A stretch of DNA of 64,000 nt from Hydrogenophaga sp. GTDB lineage: Bacteria > Pseudomonadota > Gammaproteobacteria > Burkholderiales > Burkholderiaceae_C. This document shows, piece by piece, positions 17,828 through 26,720 of this stretch (its first letter is position 1; each line of letters starts with the position of its first letter). The notes under the pieces are model-generated. The model was given only the letters and a program-made list of their open reading frames with translations, was not told where the DNA came from and made no database searches. Position numbers and translations under genes: made by a program. The stretch spans positions 44,184-108,183 of the forward strand of contig JAUXNG010000012.1 of the NCBI GenBank assembly GCA_030682835.1, in the 5' to 3' direction.

Positions 17828-17848
17828 TACGTTTCGCTAAACGTAATT
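17825..17848. promoter_or_regulatory. Palindromic operator at the hydroxylase promoter
   Basis: ACGTTTCGCTAAACGT is a perfect 6-bp inverted repeat with a 4-bp spacer, with further partial symmetry outside it. It overlaps the upstream edge of the -35 element. The TTTCG/CGAAA-type half-site resembles operators of IclR-family aromatic-catabolism regulators, but no such regulator is in the window, so the binding protein is unknown. Confidence 0.5.
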
Positions 17849-17965
17849 TGCAGATGCACGCGTGCTCTCCTCGGACGTGGCTGCGCCGCGAACGGACGCG
17901 ACCAGGCCGGACCTGACATGGCCCGGCTTGAAAACAGGAAAAAAATTGGGGCGAAGCCCCCCGCG

Positions 17966-18412
17966 TCAGCTCTCTTCCGCGGGCACGCGTGGCTTGACGA
18001 GGGTGACCGGCACAGGGGAAGCCTGCACCAGTTCCTGCGAGACAGAACCCAGCATGGACGCGCGCATGCCGCCGCCGTGCGTGCTCATGATCACGGCCTG
18101 GCAACCGTGCCGCTCCAGGATCTCGACCAGCAGATGGGCCGGGTCGCCGGTGGCCATGTCCTGCTCCACCGCCAGACCGGCGGCGTTGAGCAGGGTCACG
18201 GCGGGGCGCATGAGGTCGCGGCTGGCTTCCTCGTTCACGCGCTGCAGCACGGCGGGGTCGTGCGCGGTCACCAGTTCGTACAGGTTGGCCGCTTCCTGCA
18301 CATTGGCCACCACGAAACGGGCCTTGAGCCCCGAGCCCACCAGGTGCAGGGCGTGGTGCACCGCCGCCATGGAAAATTCGGAGCCGTCGGTGGGGATGAG
18401 GATCTTGATCAT
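17966..18412 (-). CDS. Universal stress protein (UspA family)
   Basis: This 148-residue single Usp domain starts with IKILIPTDGSEFSMAAVHHAL, the family N-terminus. It has the nucleotide-binding-type segment STHGGGMRASMLGSVSQEL followed by SPVPVTLVKP. It lies 19 bp after the response regulator on the same strand and is probably the last gene of the four-gene sensory operon. A link between stress protein output and that two-component system is inferred from position only. Confidence 0.88.
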   Translation of the reverse strand: MIKILIPTDGSEFSMAAVHHALHLVGSGLKARFVVANVQEAANLYELVTAHDPAVLQRVNEEASRDLMRPAVTLLNAAGLAVEQDMATGDPAHLLVEILERHGCQAVIMSTHGGGMRASMLGSVSQELVQASPVPVTLVKPRVPAEES

Positions 18413-18431
18413 GGTGGGTCCTTGTGTCGGG

Positions 18432-18863
18432 TCAGAAAGGGCGGTCGTTGAGCACGCACCAGTAAAGCTCGATGTGCTCGGCCACTTCGATGAACTTGGT
18501 GAAACTGACCGGCTTCTCGATGTAGGAGTTCACGCCCAGGTCGTAGGCGGTTTTGAGGTCACGGTCTTCGCGTGACGAGGTGAGCATCACGACCGGAATG
18601 CGCCGGTACAGCGGGTGGTCCTTGAGTTGCTGCAGCACCTCCAGCCCGTTGATCTTGGGCATGTTGATGTCCAGCAGGATCACGGCCGGCAGGGGTTCGC
18701 CCGCATCCCAGCGGGGCAGGAAAGCCAAGGCCTCTTCACCGTCTCGTGCGATCTGGATGGTGTTGGAAAACTTCTTCTTGCTGAAGGCTCGCAAGGTGAG
18801 GTCCAGGTCCATCGGGTTGTCTTCAACCAGCAGGATGGGGGGGAGGGAAACGATGGGTTTCAT
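18432..18863 (-). CDS. Single-domain response regulator (Rcp1-like)
   Basis: This 143-residue stand-alone receiver has the acidic residues in ILLVEDNPMDLDL, the phospho-acceptor Asp in AVILLDINMPKINGLEVL, the Thr/Ser in VVMLTSSRED and the Lys in YIEKPVSFTKF. The layout matches the Rcp1/phytochrome-partner group. ATG 18863 (MKPIVSLPP) overlaps the kinase stop by 4 bp; the track start at 18917 lies inside the kinase gene. There is no output domain, so it signals by protein contact or relays phosphate onward. Confidence 0.9.
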   Translation of the reverse strand: MKPIVSLPPILLVEDNPMDLDLTLRAFSKKKFSNTIQIARDGEEALAFLPRWDAGEPLPAVILLDINMPKINGLEVLQQLKDHPLYRRIPVVMLTSSREDRDLKTAYDLGVNSYIEKPVSFTKFIEVAEHIELYWCVLNDRPF

Positions 18864-21508
18864 GCCGGAAACTCCAGATAGAAGGTGGCGCCCTTGCCGG
18901 GCGTGCTTTCGGCCCACACCCGGCCACCCATGCGCTGGACCGCCTTGGTCACCAGCGCCAGGCCAACACCGGTGCCGGGATACTCTTCCGCCCGGTGCAG
19001 GCGCTGGAAGATGCCAAAGATGCGGTCGTGGTAATTCATGTCAAATCCGACCCCATTGTCGCGCACCCAGAGCGTGTGGTGGCCCTCTGCGGTTCGTGCG
19101 CCGATCTGCAGCATGGGCTGCGGGCTGGCGCTGCTGAACTTGATGGCGTTGCCGATCAGGTTGCGCAGCGCCAGTGCCAGCGCGTCGCGGTCGACCCGCA
19201 GCGTGATGGCTTCCAGCTGCCGATCGACCGCCGTGCCGTGACGCTCCAGATCGGCGCTGAAACCCTCCAGCACCAGTTCCACCAAGGGCGGCACGTCCAC
19301 CGCTTCATGGCCCATGCTGCGGCGCTCCAGGTGCGAGTAGTCGAGCAGGTCGGAAATGAGCTGGCTCATCAGCAGCACCCCGCGCCGGATGCGGTCCACA
19401 AACGATCGGCCGGCGTCGTCCAGCTGGGGGCCATAGTCTTCCTGCAGCAGCTGGCTGTAGCCATCGATGCCGCGCAGCGGCGCACGCAGGTCGTGCGAGA
19501 CGGTGTAGGTGAAGGCCTCCAGCTCGTGGTTGGCATCGCTGAGCTGGCGGGTGCGCTCCTGCACCCGCTGCTCCAGGGCCTCGTTGGTGCGCTTCAGGGC
19601 TTCTTCGGCCTCCTTCTCGGTGGTGACGTCCTGCACCGTGCCGGTGTAGTGGGGCGGCAGCCCTCCTGCGCGCTCGTGCCGCTGCGAGGTGGCACGAAGC
19701 CAGCGCACCGGGCCGCGTGCCGGATCGGTGCGGTAGTCGATGGCGGGCATGCGCTCACCCGCCATCATGTCGGTCAGGGCCACGCGAACCTGGTCGCGGT
19801 CTTCCGGGTGCAGGAGCTCCACGTATTCCTTGAACGCGGGCACCCCCTCGATGGGTTCGAGACCCAGGTTGCGGAACATCTGCTCCGACCACCAGCCCCG
19901 CAGGCTGGCCGGATCGTAGCTCCAGCTCCCGAGGCCGGCCATGGCCTCGGCCCGCTCCAGCCGTTCGTTCTGCTCACGCAACGCAGCGTCGGCCAGCACC
20001 CGCTCGGTGACGTCCTGCACGGTGGTGAACAGGTGTCTGAGCGAGCCATCGGCGTGGTGGACCGAGCGCACATGGATGGCGGTGTGCACCGTGCTGCCGT
20101 CCGCGCGCCGGAAGGTCTTTTCCATCTGGTAGCTGTCGCGCCGCCCGGCCACGAGATCCTCAAACAGCACCAGGTTGCGCTGAAGATCGGGCTCAGGTGT
20201 CATCTCGGCCCAGGTTTTCTGCAGCAGGGTGTCGCGCGAGTAGCCCAGGATCTCGCACAGGCGGTCATTCACCTGCAGCCAGCGCTTGTTCGCGGGTGAG
20301 GAAATCGCCATGCCGATGAAGGGCATTTCGTAGAACATGCGCACCAGGTCGGCCTGCTCGCGCGCCGCCGCCTGTGCCTCTTTACGGGCCGTGATGTCGA
20401 CCAGTATGCCGGTGATGCCCAGCACCGCGCCATCCTCCCCGCGCGTCAGGGCGGTGCGGTCGTCGACCCAGATCCAGCGCCCGTCGGCGCAGCGCAGCCG
20501 GTATTCCTGCTGGTACTCATCCGGGCCGTTGGCGAAATAGCCCGCCACCTCGTCGTGCACACGCTGGGCGTCGTCCGCGTGGATCAGCTCGCTGTAATCC
20601 CAGCGGCCTGCGAGCCAGTCTTCCTTCTGGTAGCCCCACTGCGACACCGCTTCGTTGACGAAGGCCACTGGCCACCCGGGCTCGTTGCGCCACTCGATGA
20701 CCACCACGGGCGAGCGGTTGACCACGTCGTTCAGATGCCGGATCTCGGTCTGGTCGGCCTGCAACTGGCCAGCCATCTGGTCGATCTCGGCGCCGATCAG
20801 GGCCAGTTCGTCGCGTCCCTCCAGGCCGCTGCGCGCATGCAGGCGCCCACGACCGATGGCGGCCAGCGTGAGACCCAGCTGCCGGGCGCGTCGGAACCAG
20901 ATCAGGTGCAACAGCACGGCCAGCACGGCCGCCGCGCCCAGCAGCAGCATCGCCTCGCGCAACACCTCCTTGCGCACCACCACCATGTGCTGGGCCAGGG
21001 GCAAGGCCATGTCTTCGCTGACCACGAGCCAGCGCCCGTCCTGCACCGGCACAAAAGCGGCGAGACGGTCTGCGCCGGGGAGAGCATGGACCTCGATCAC
21101 ACGAACGCCACGGGCCTGCGACTGGGCGAGCATCTCGCGCAGAAGGGCGGGCCATTCGCCCGTCAGCTCGGCAAAGGCCCGACCGATGTGCAGGCGGGAC
21201 AACGAAGCCTCCACCCGCCCCTGCGGCGAGATCAGGAAAGCGTGGTCCAGCCCATCGTGCAGGGCCAGGCTGCCCACCAGCCGGTGCAGCAGCTGGGCAT
21301 CGCCGGCGGCCGTCTCCAGGTCGAGCCGGGTCTGCTCCACGGTCAGGCGTTCGCGCAGCACGCGCACTTCCTGCTCGGCCACGCGTGCGGCCACCGAGCC
21401 CACCTGCAGGCGGTAGTTGAGGGCGGCGCCGCCCAGGGCGAGCACCACCATGAGCAGCGGCACAAGCCAGCGCCCCGGCACGCGTGTGAGCAGGCCCACC
21501 CCGCTCAT
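18860..21508 (-). CDS. Membrane sensor histidine kinase with multiple PAS domains
   Basis: This 882-residue kinase has TM1 (about 15-31), an extracytoplasmic region of about 150 residues and TM2 (about 185-205), then a HAMP-like linker. Three PAS/PAC units cover about 255-640; each C-cap shows patterns such as GITGILVDITARKEA and LFTTVQDVTERV. HisKA carries the active His in FTYTVSHDLRAPLRGIDGYSQLL. HATPase has NLIGNAIKFSS, VRDNGVGFD and GTGVGLAL. It overlaps both the lipoprotein gene upstream and the regulator downstream by ATGA, so the three are translationally coupled. Confidence 0.92.
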   Translation of the reverse strand: MSGVGLLTRVPGRWLVPLLMVVLALGGAALNYRLQVGSVAARVAEQEVRVLRERLTVEQTRLDLETAAGDAQLLHRLVGSLALHDGLDHAFLISPQGRVEASLSRLHIGRAFAELTGEWPALLREMLAQSQARGVRVIEVHALPGADRLAAFVPVQDGRWLVVSEDMALPLAQHMVVVRKEVLREAMLLLGAAAVLAVLLHLIWFRRARQLGLTLAAIGRGRLHARSGLEGRDELALIGAEIDQMAGQLQADQTEIRHLNDVVNRSPVVVIEWRNEPGWPVAFVNEAVSQWGYQKEDWLAGRWDYSELIHADDAQRVHDEVAGYFANGPDEYQQEYRLRCADGRWIWVDDRTALTRGEDGAVLGITGILVDITARKEAQAAAREQADLVRMFYEMPFIGMAISSPANKRWLQVNDRLCEILGYSRDTLLQKTWAEMTPEPDLQRNLVLFEDLVAGRRDSYQMEKTFRRADGSTVHTAIHVRSVHHADGSLRHLFTTVQDVTERVLADAALREQNERLERAEAMAGLGSWSYDPASLRGWWSEQMFRNLGLEPIEGVPAFKEYVELLHPEDRDQVRVALTDMMAGERMPAIDYRTDPARGPVRWLRATSQRHERAGGLPPHYTGTVQDVTTEKEAEEALKRTNEALEQRVQERTRQLSDANHELEAFTYTVSHDLRAPLRGIDGYSQLLQEDYGPQLDDAGRSFVDRIRRGVLLMSQLISDLLDYSHLERRSMGHEAVDVPPLVELVLEGFSADLERHGTAVDRQLEAITLRVDRDALALALRNLIGNAIKFSSASPQPMLQIGARTAEGHHTLWVRDNGVGFDMNYHDRIFGIFQRLHRAEEYPGTGVGLALVTKAVQRMGGRVWAESTPGKGATFYLEFPA

Positions 21509-22581
21509 GGCGACACCACCGGCGAGCTGCGCGCAGCCGGACCGGCATCGATCAGCCGCGCCCAGTCCACCGGTTGGCGCAGCAGACCCAGCGCCTGCAG
21601 CGTGGCGGCCAGCCGCTCCCCGCTGCGCTGCAGGGGGGCCGGCTCACCCGTGAGTTGCTGCAGGGATTCGGGTGGCGTGAAATAGTGCAGGCCCGCCTGC
21701 GTGAGCAGGTACTGCGCCACCGTCAGGCCGGTGCCCGGCGCCAGCACGGCCGCGGCTCCCGCCGGGTCGCCCAGGTAGGCGGACAGCCCGGCGCTCCAGG
21801 CCTGCAAAAGCGCGTCCACATCCTCGGGGCGCTCGCGCAGGGCGGCCGAGGTGACCACCAGCACATCGACGATCTCGCCCGGCATCTGGCGGGTGTCGAA
21901 CAGGGTCGCATAACCGGCATCGCGCATCTGCGCTGCCAGTGGTTCGTAGGACACGGCGGCCGCCACGCGCCCGGCCTGCAAGGCCGGCAGATGCTGCGAC
22001 GCTTCCAGCGTGACCACGGTGATGTCGTTTTCCTGCAGGCCCATCGAGGCCAGCCAGCGCTGCAACATGAGGCGGTTGAGCGCAGACGCCTCCAGCGCCA
22101 CACGGCTGCCGCGCACGGCAGACGGCTGGTCAAGCCCGCTCAGGCCCATCACCACATCGGCTCCGGCCGACTCGTCGAGCACGGCCACGATGCGCAGGTC
22201 CAGCCCTTCGTCGGCCAGCTCCAGCGCCTGGTCCAGGGTGATGGCCATGGCGTCGAGCAGGCCGTTGCGAAAGTGGCGAAAGCTCTCGGCGTGGGAGGAC
22301 AGCTCGACGATTTTCACGCGGGCGGTATCTGCCAGCCCCCGCTCCCGGGCCAGCACGAGGGGGTCGTAGCCGACCCAGGGGTTGAGCCCCACGGTCAGTG
22401 GGGAGCGCGGAGCTTCCACGCAGGCGCTGAGTCCGGCCAGTGCGGTCACGGCGAACAGGCACACGAACAGACGCTGCAGTGCGGAACGGCCCGCGCTCCA
22501 CCACCCACCCAGCCCGCTCGGGCCACCGGCGCCGCTGTCTGGGCGGCGACCGGCCGCCAGGGCCGATGCCCATGTATCCAT
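21505..22581 (-). CDS. Solute-binding lipoprotein (NitT/TauT-type) coupled to a sensor kinase
   Basis: This 358-residue protein has the fold of periplasmic binding proteins of the NMT1/SsuA/TauA group: LTVGLNPWVGYDPLVLARERGL, a central VALEASALNRLMLQRWL and QAGRVAAAVSYEPLA. A lipobox (LAGLSAC) at about residues 48-54 marks a lipoprotein, but about 35 unusual residues precede the hydrophobic core. No other in-frame ATG or GTG is available there. No ABC permease or ATPase is nearby; instead it overlaps a sensor kinase gene. A sensory rather than transport role is therefore inferred. The ligand is unknown. Confidence 0.82.
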   Translation of the reverse strand: MDTWASALAAGRRPDSGAGGPSGLGGWWSAGRSALQRLFVCLFAVTALAGLSACVEAPRSPLTVGLNPWVGYDPLVLARERGLADTARVKIVELSSHAESFRHFRNGLLDAMAITLDQALELADEGLDLRIVAVLDESAGADVVMGLSGLDQPSAVRGSRVALEASALNRLMLQRWLASMGLQENDITVVTLEASQHLPALQAGRVAAAVSYEPLAAQMRDAGYATLFDTRQMPGEIVDVLVVTSAALRERPEDVDALLQAWSAGLSAYLGDPAGAAAVLAPGTGLTVAQYLLTQAGLHYFTPPESLQQLTGEPAPLQRSGERLAATLQALGLLRQPVDWARLIDAGPAARSSPVVSP

Positions 22582-22719
22582 TGTTGTGCCCCTGATTGAA
22601 TCAAATCATTTTGTCAGAGGCGTCACAAACTGTTGTGGGTTTTTTACCGAAAGGCAACGCTGGCGTGACCGGTGTGGCACTGCCGTGAGGCCACGACCCG
22701 CCTGGGGGCCGATCCGGGC

Positions 22720-23196
22720 TCAGCGCGAGGGGGGAGCGGCAGGTGGTGGAACAGCCGGGACGGGTGCCGTCACCCCGGGCGCCAGAGGCACAACGGTGTC
22801 CGGCGCCGGTTCGAGCGTTTCGATCGAGCGCAGCAGCCCACCCGCCTCCACCGAGCCCGACAGCTCGCCCTCACCCCGGGCCATGCGCTCGCAGATGCGC
22901 CGCCGTTCGTCCGAAAACGCCTGGCAGCGCTGCACGGCGTTGCGCGCCAGCGCCTCGGGCGACTCGTCCACACGCGGGCTGGCGCCGCGGCGCGACGCGC
23001 GGGCGGCGGCCACTTCGCGCAGGCATTGCGCACGCGCCTCGCCGGCTTCCATGCGCTGGCAGGCGGCGCGTTCGTCAGCCGCCGAACGTACCGCCTCTTC
23101 CCGCGCCTGGGCGTGCACGCCGGGCGGGGCCAGCCAGAACACCGCGGTGATCAGGGCCAGCGCCCCGCCGGGAAACTTGAACGAAGCATATGACAT
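22720..23196 (-). CDS. Secreted uncharacterised protein
   Basis: ATG 23196 (MSYASFKFPGG, 158 residues) is chosen because AAGGAG precedes it at ideal spacing; the track extends 114 codons upstream through non-coding sequence. A signal peptide covers about residues 1-30 (ALALITAVFWLAPPGVHAQA). The mature part is charged and helical, with four regularly placed cysteines (AACQRM, AQCLRE, QRCQAF, RICERM) and a Pro-rich C-terminal tail. The Cys pattern suggests two disulfides in the periplasm. No function is recognised. Confidence 0.7.
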   Translation of the reverse strand: MSYASFKFPGGALALITAVFWLAPPGVHAQAREEAVRSAADERAACQRMEAGEARAQCLREVAAARASRRGASPRVDESPEALARNAVQRCQAFSDERRRICERMARGEGELSGSVEAGGLLRSIETLEPAPDTVVPLAPGVTAPVPAVPPPAAPPSR

Positions 23197-23365
23197 GGCA
23201 ACTCCTTGGATGCGGGCCGCAATCCCCGACCCTGGGCATCGCCACCCTATGCCGGGCGCCCTGCCCCGTCTGTGCCCCACAGCACGCTGCGCTGCGTGCG
23301 CCAGCGCACCGACCCGCCACACAAGCCGCGGCGATGCTGGGATCCCGCATTCTGGAAACACACAC

Positions 23366-23578
23366 ATGGCACAAACCGCACGCATCACCGGCAAGGTGGA
23401 ATACCGCGAGGGCGACGGCACGAACATCGCCATACGGCCCGGCCCGGTCGAGGTGACCCTGTCGGAAACCGATGCCACGCTGAGCTGGGTGGACGAAGAG
23501 GTGCACGGCGCCGCGGCCATGCCGCTCACCGACTTCAAACGCTATGTGAAGGAAGGCTGCATCCAGCTGGACAGCTGA
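23366..23578 (+). CDS. Small conserved-looking protein of unknown function
   Basis: The track reports a 398-residue ORF, but only the last 70 codons look real (MAQTARITGKVEYREGDG to the stop). They have an alternating beta-strand pattern (VEVTLSETDATLSWVDEEVHG), unlike the low-complexity upstream part. ATG 23366 has only a weak ribosome site. It may be a small beta-barrel or SH3-like fold. I do not recognise a named family. Confidence 0.62.
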   Translation: MAQTARITGKVEYREGDGTNIAIRPGPVEVTLSETDATLSWVDEEVHGAAAMPLTDFKRYVKEGCIQLDS

Positions 23579-23626
23579 GCTCCCGACCGACGCCGACCGC
23601 CTGGCGGTCTGTCCTGAGCCGAGCAC

Positions 23627-24046
23627 TCAGGACTGCAGGGCCTGCTGCACCCGCTGCAGGCGTTCGCGCACCTCGGCCGCCACCTGGTGCACCTCGGGGT
23701 GGGTGGTCATGCCCATCACCGCCACCGGGTCCATGAAGGCCACGGTGATGTCGCCGCCCCTGTCCATGCGCACCACCACGTTGCAGGGCAGCAGCAGGCC
23801 GATGTCGGGTTCGGCGCTCAGCGCGCGGTGCGCCAGCGGCGGATTGCACGCGCCCAGGATGCGGTAGGGCGCCACGTCCAGGCCCAGCTTGGTCTTGAGC
23901 GTGGCCTGCACATCAATCTCGGTCAGCACACCGAATCCCTCGGCCTTGAGCGCCTCCACGGTCTGGCGCAGCACCGTTTCAAAATCGGTGGATGCCGGGC
24001 TGGCGTGAAAGCCGTAGCGGGTGGGCGGCGTGAGGGAATCGGTCAT
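23627..24046 (-). CDS. DUF302 family protein
   Basis: This 139-residue cytoplasmic protein shows the DUF302 pattern: FETVLRQTVEALKAEGFGVLTEIDVQATLKTKLG, then YRILGACNPPLAHRAL, LLLPCNVVVR and VAFMDPVAVMGM. No signal peptide is present. The family is often found beside oxidoreductases and metal-related genes, but its role is unknown. It lies about 100 bp downstream of the YegD-type gene on the same strand. Confidence 0.88.
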   Translation of the reverse strand: MTDSLTPPTRYGFHASPASTDFETVLRQTVEALKAEGFGVLTEIDVQATLKTKLGLDVAPYRILGACNPPLAHRALSAEPDIGLLLPCNVVVRMDRGGDITVAFMDPVAVMGMTTHPEVHQVAAEVRERLQRVQQALQS

Positions 24047-24150
24047 GGGCGGGCTCCTGTGGGGACGGTTGGAATACCCGCTCCACTATCGGGCCTGCCG
24101 CGACTTCCCTCTGTGCGCTTGCGCACCACCGAGCCGCAGGGCCAGCGCGA

Positions 24151-25404
24151 TCAGCGCCCGTAAGCCAGGCCCGAGGCCACCCCGCCGAACAGGTCGCCCT
24201 CGACCATGGCCACGCCGGGAAACTCTGCCTGCAGCGCGCGCTGGAACGGCCGCAACGCCGAGGAGCCGCCGGTGAGGTAGATGGCATCCACCGCGCTGTC
24301 TGTCAGGCCCGCGGCCTGCACGCATGCGCGGGCACAGGCCACGGTGCGCGCCAGCAGGCTGCCCAGGTGATCGCGCAGGTGGGGGGTGTCCAGCGGCGCG
24401 CGCAGGCCACGCTCCACTTCCGACAGGTCGACCTCGGTGGCGCCGTCGTGCTGCGAGCAGCGGATCTTGGCCTGCTCCACCTCGTGCGCGATGCGGTGGC
24501 CATCGCGGTGCCTGAGTACCTTCATCAGGCGCTCGTGCAGCGCCGTGTCGCGGTAGTTCACGCGCAGCGACTGCGCCTGGCTGATGGCGCGCGGCAGGTA
24601 GAGCCACTGGATCAGGTGCCAGGTCGACAGGTCGAAGAACACGCGGCTCGGCACCTCGCGGTCCTGCGGGCCGATGTGGCGGTAGCCCAGCAGCGGCATC
24701 ACCTGCTCCAGGCTGAGCTTCTGGTCAAAGTCGGTGCCGCCAATGTGCACACCGGTGGTGGCCAGCACGTCGGCGCTGCGCTCGGGCAGCGCCAGGCGGT
24801 CAGGCCCGAGGCGCACCACGGTGAAGTCCGAGGTGCCGCCGCCCAGATCGACCACCAGCACCAGGCTCTCGCGCGTGAGCCGGCGCTCGTAGTCCAGCGC
24901 CGCGGCGATCGGTTCCAGCTGGAACGACACCTCCTCAAACCCCACGGCACGCGCGGCGTCCAGCAGCGACTGCTGGGCCTGCGCGTCGCGCGCCAGGTCG
25001 TCGTCAACGAAGTGCACCGGGCGGCCCATCACCACGCGCCGGGGTGCGGCACCCAGCGCCTGCGTGGCGCGTTCGCGCAGCTCGGCCAGGAAAGTGGCCA
25101 CGATGTCCTGGAAGCTGATCTGCTGGTGGTTCACCACCGTGGTCTCCATCAGCAGCGGGCTGCCCAGCAGGCTCTTGAGCGAGCGCATCAGCCGGCCTTC
25201 GGTGCCGGCCAGGTACTGCGCCACGGCGTCGCGGCCGAAATGGGTGCGGTTGTCTTCGGCGTTGTAGAACACGGCCGTGGGCATGGAGACCGCATCGCCC
25301 TCGAGCGGGATCAGGCGCGAGTCGCCCTGCGGGCCGGCCCAGGCCATGGCGGAGTTGGAGGTGCCGAAATCAATGCCGAGCGTGCCGGCGGGCGAAAGCG
25401 TCAT
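24151..25404 (-). CDS. yegD: Hsp70-family protein, YegD type
   Basis: This 417-residue protein has the Hsp70/actin ATPase fold only: phosphate 1 motif LGIDFGTSNSAMAW, connector VVDLGGGTSDFTVVRL and adenosine motif AIYLTGGSSALRPFQRAL. It lacks the C-terminal substrate-binding domain of DnaK, as in E. coli YegD (about 450 aa). It follows the cytochrome oxidase operon by about 105 bp on the same strand. The client and any co-chaperone are unknown. Confidence 0.87.
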   Translation of the reverse strand: MTLSPAGTLGIDFGTSNSAMAWAGPQGDSRLIPLEGDAVSMPTAVFYNAEDNRTHFGRDAVAQYLAGTEGRLMRSLKSLLGSPLLMETTVVNHQQISFQDIVATFLAELRERATQALGAAPRRVVMGRPVHFVDDDLARDAQAQQSLLDAARAVGFEEVSFQLEPIAAALDYERRLTRESLVLVVDLGGGTSDFTVVRLGPDRLALPERSADVLATTGVHIGGTDFDQKLSLEQVMPLLGYRHIGPQDREVPSRVFFDLSTWHLIQWLYLPRAISQAQSLRVNYRDTALHERLMKVLRHRDGHRIAHEVEQAKIRCSQHDGATEVDLSEVERGLRAPLDTPHLRDHLGSLLARTVACARACVQAAGLTDSAVDAIYLTGGSSALRPFQRALQAEFPGVAMVEGDLFGGVASGLAYGR

Positions 25405-25509
25405 GAGCGGGGGAAAGCAGAGGAGCCGGGGCGGGTGCCCGGCAGGCGCGCGGCAGCGGGGCCGGCCGGCGGAGGACCGGGGATTCTGCCACCGCCGGGC
25501 TTCGCGAGG

Positions 25510-26364
25510 TCAGCGGCCGGCCAGGCGGTGCGGCAGCGGCGCGCCCTGCCGGGCTGCGCCGGCCCGCTCCATCGACTGCAGCCAGCGCGAAGCGGCCCAC
25601 AGCGCGGCGAACAGGTAGACCACACCCCCCGGAATCCACATCACCAGGCCAGCCAGCTGCTGGTCCCACAGATCGGCCGACTCCGCCGCGTACAGGGGCG
25701 CGGGCGCAAAGGTGAGCAGCGCACCCAGCAGGCCCGTGTGGGTCACGGTGAACACCAGCGCCAGCGCGGCCGGCAGCACCTCGCGGTGGCCGGGGCGCAG
25801 CACCGACCACCAGAACAGCCAGCCGGTGAACAGAAAACTGGCGTGCTCCAGCACATGCCACAGGGGGTCGTGCACGGCCGCCAGGTAGGGCCCGGGCGCG
25901 TGCCAGCCCCAGATGGCCAGCGCATGCAGCAGCGCGCAGGCGGTGGGGCGGCGGCTGAGCTGGTGCAGGCGGCGCCACAGCCCGTCCAGCGCGGGCCCCA
26001 CAGCGGCACGCCAGGCCGGCAGCGGCCGCGCCAGCACCAGCAGCGGGGCCACGCCGATGATGAGCACCATGTGCTGCACCATGTGCCAGGCCGTGCTGCG
26101 TTCAGCCCACGCGTCCAGCGGACCAAAGAGCGCCAGCGCGCCGAGCAGCATCGCGCCGTGAAACAGCCAGGCGCTCCCAGACGAAGCCTGCCCGCGTGGC
26201 GCCTGGCGCCAGCTGCCCAGCGCATAGGCCAGCCAGGAGAGCATCCACGCCAGCGCCGCCAGCCACACCGGCCAGCGCGCCGGATCAACCACACCATCGA
26301 ACAGGCTGTGTGCCCCGGCCAGCACAGGCCAGAGCAGCAACAGGCCGGACAGGGTCAGACGCAC
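25510..26364 (-). CDS. ctaG: Cytochrome c oxidase assembly protein CtaG (caa3 type)
   Basis: This polytopic membrane protein of 284 residues belongs to the caa3_CtaG family: WHMVQHMVLIIGVAPLLVLARPL, AIWGWHAPGPYLAAVHDPLWHVLEHASFLFTGWLFWW and LAGLVMWIPGGVVYLFAALW. The conserved His residues (QHM, WHAP, WHVLEH) are candidate copper or heme contacts. A cleavable-looking signal covers residues 1-18. It ends the oxidase operon and overlaps the small membrane gene upstream by 10 bp. It is distinct from Cox11-type CtaG despite the shared symbol. Confidence 0.9.
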   Translation of the reverse strand: MRLTLSGLLLLWPVLAGAHSLFDGVVDPARWPVWLAALAWMLSWLAYALGSWRQAPRGQASSGSAWLFHGAMLLGALALFGPLDAWAERSTAWHMVQHMVLIIGVAPLLVLARPLPAWRAAVGPALDGLWRRLHQLSRRPTACALLHALAIWGWHAPGPYLAAVHDPLWHVLEHASFLFTGWLFWWSVLRPGHREVLPAALALVFTVTHTGLLGALLTFAPAPLYAAESADLWDQQLAGLVMWIPGGVVYLFAALWAASRWLQSMERAGAARQGAPLPHRLAGR

Positions 26365-26720
26365 GGCGGCACGACCAGCAGCGGCAGACCGACCATGAGG
26401 GTGGCCACCACGGCGACCGCATAAAGGGCGGCCGATAGCCGGGCCACAAACCGTTCACGCGGCGGCGCCGAGCCCGATGCCATCGCGCGGTACGCCCGCC
26501 AGGCGACATGCCCGGCCCAGGCAAAAGCCAGCGCCGTGGCGGCGGTGAAGGCCAGGCCGGCGAAGTTGATGCTGTTGAACACCGTGTGCGGGGGCGCCGG
26601 CGGCACCACCACGCAGGCCACCGCCACGCCGCCGTACAGCAGAGAGAACCACAGGAACCAGAGGGTGAGCCCCAGCACCAGGTGCAAGGGGTGCACGGGG
26701 GGCCACAGGCGCGCGTTCAC
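26355..26720 (-). CDS. Small three-TM membrane protein in the oxidase operon
   Basis: The track starts at 26798, but a GTG at 26720 overlaps the stop of the fused oxidase gene by 4 bp (GTGA) and fits translational coupling, giving 121 residues. Three membrane segments are visible (about 9-33, 45-65 and 95-118: LVLGLTLWFLWFSLLYGGVAV, FAGLAFTAATALAFAWAG, LSAALYAVAVVATLMVGLPLLVV). I do not recognise a named family. Position between the catalytic subunit and CtaG suggests a small oxidase subunit or assembly factor. Confidence 0.72.
   Translation of the reverse strand: MNARLWPPVHPLHLVLGLTLWFLWFSLLYGGVAVACVVVPPAPPHTVFNSINFAGLAFTAATALAFAWAGHVAWRAYRAMASGSAPPRERFVARLSAALYAVAVVATLMVGLPLLVVPPCV

Noticed and set aside
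22382-23365. Upstream part of the 398-residue plus-strand ORF
   Set aside because: It is antisense to the secreted protein gene and its product is Arg/Ala/Ser-rich noise; only the last 70 codons look like protein.
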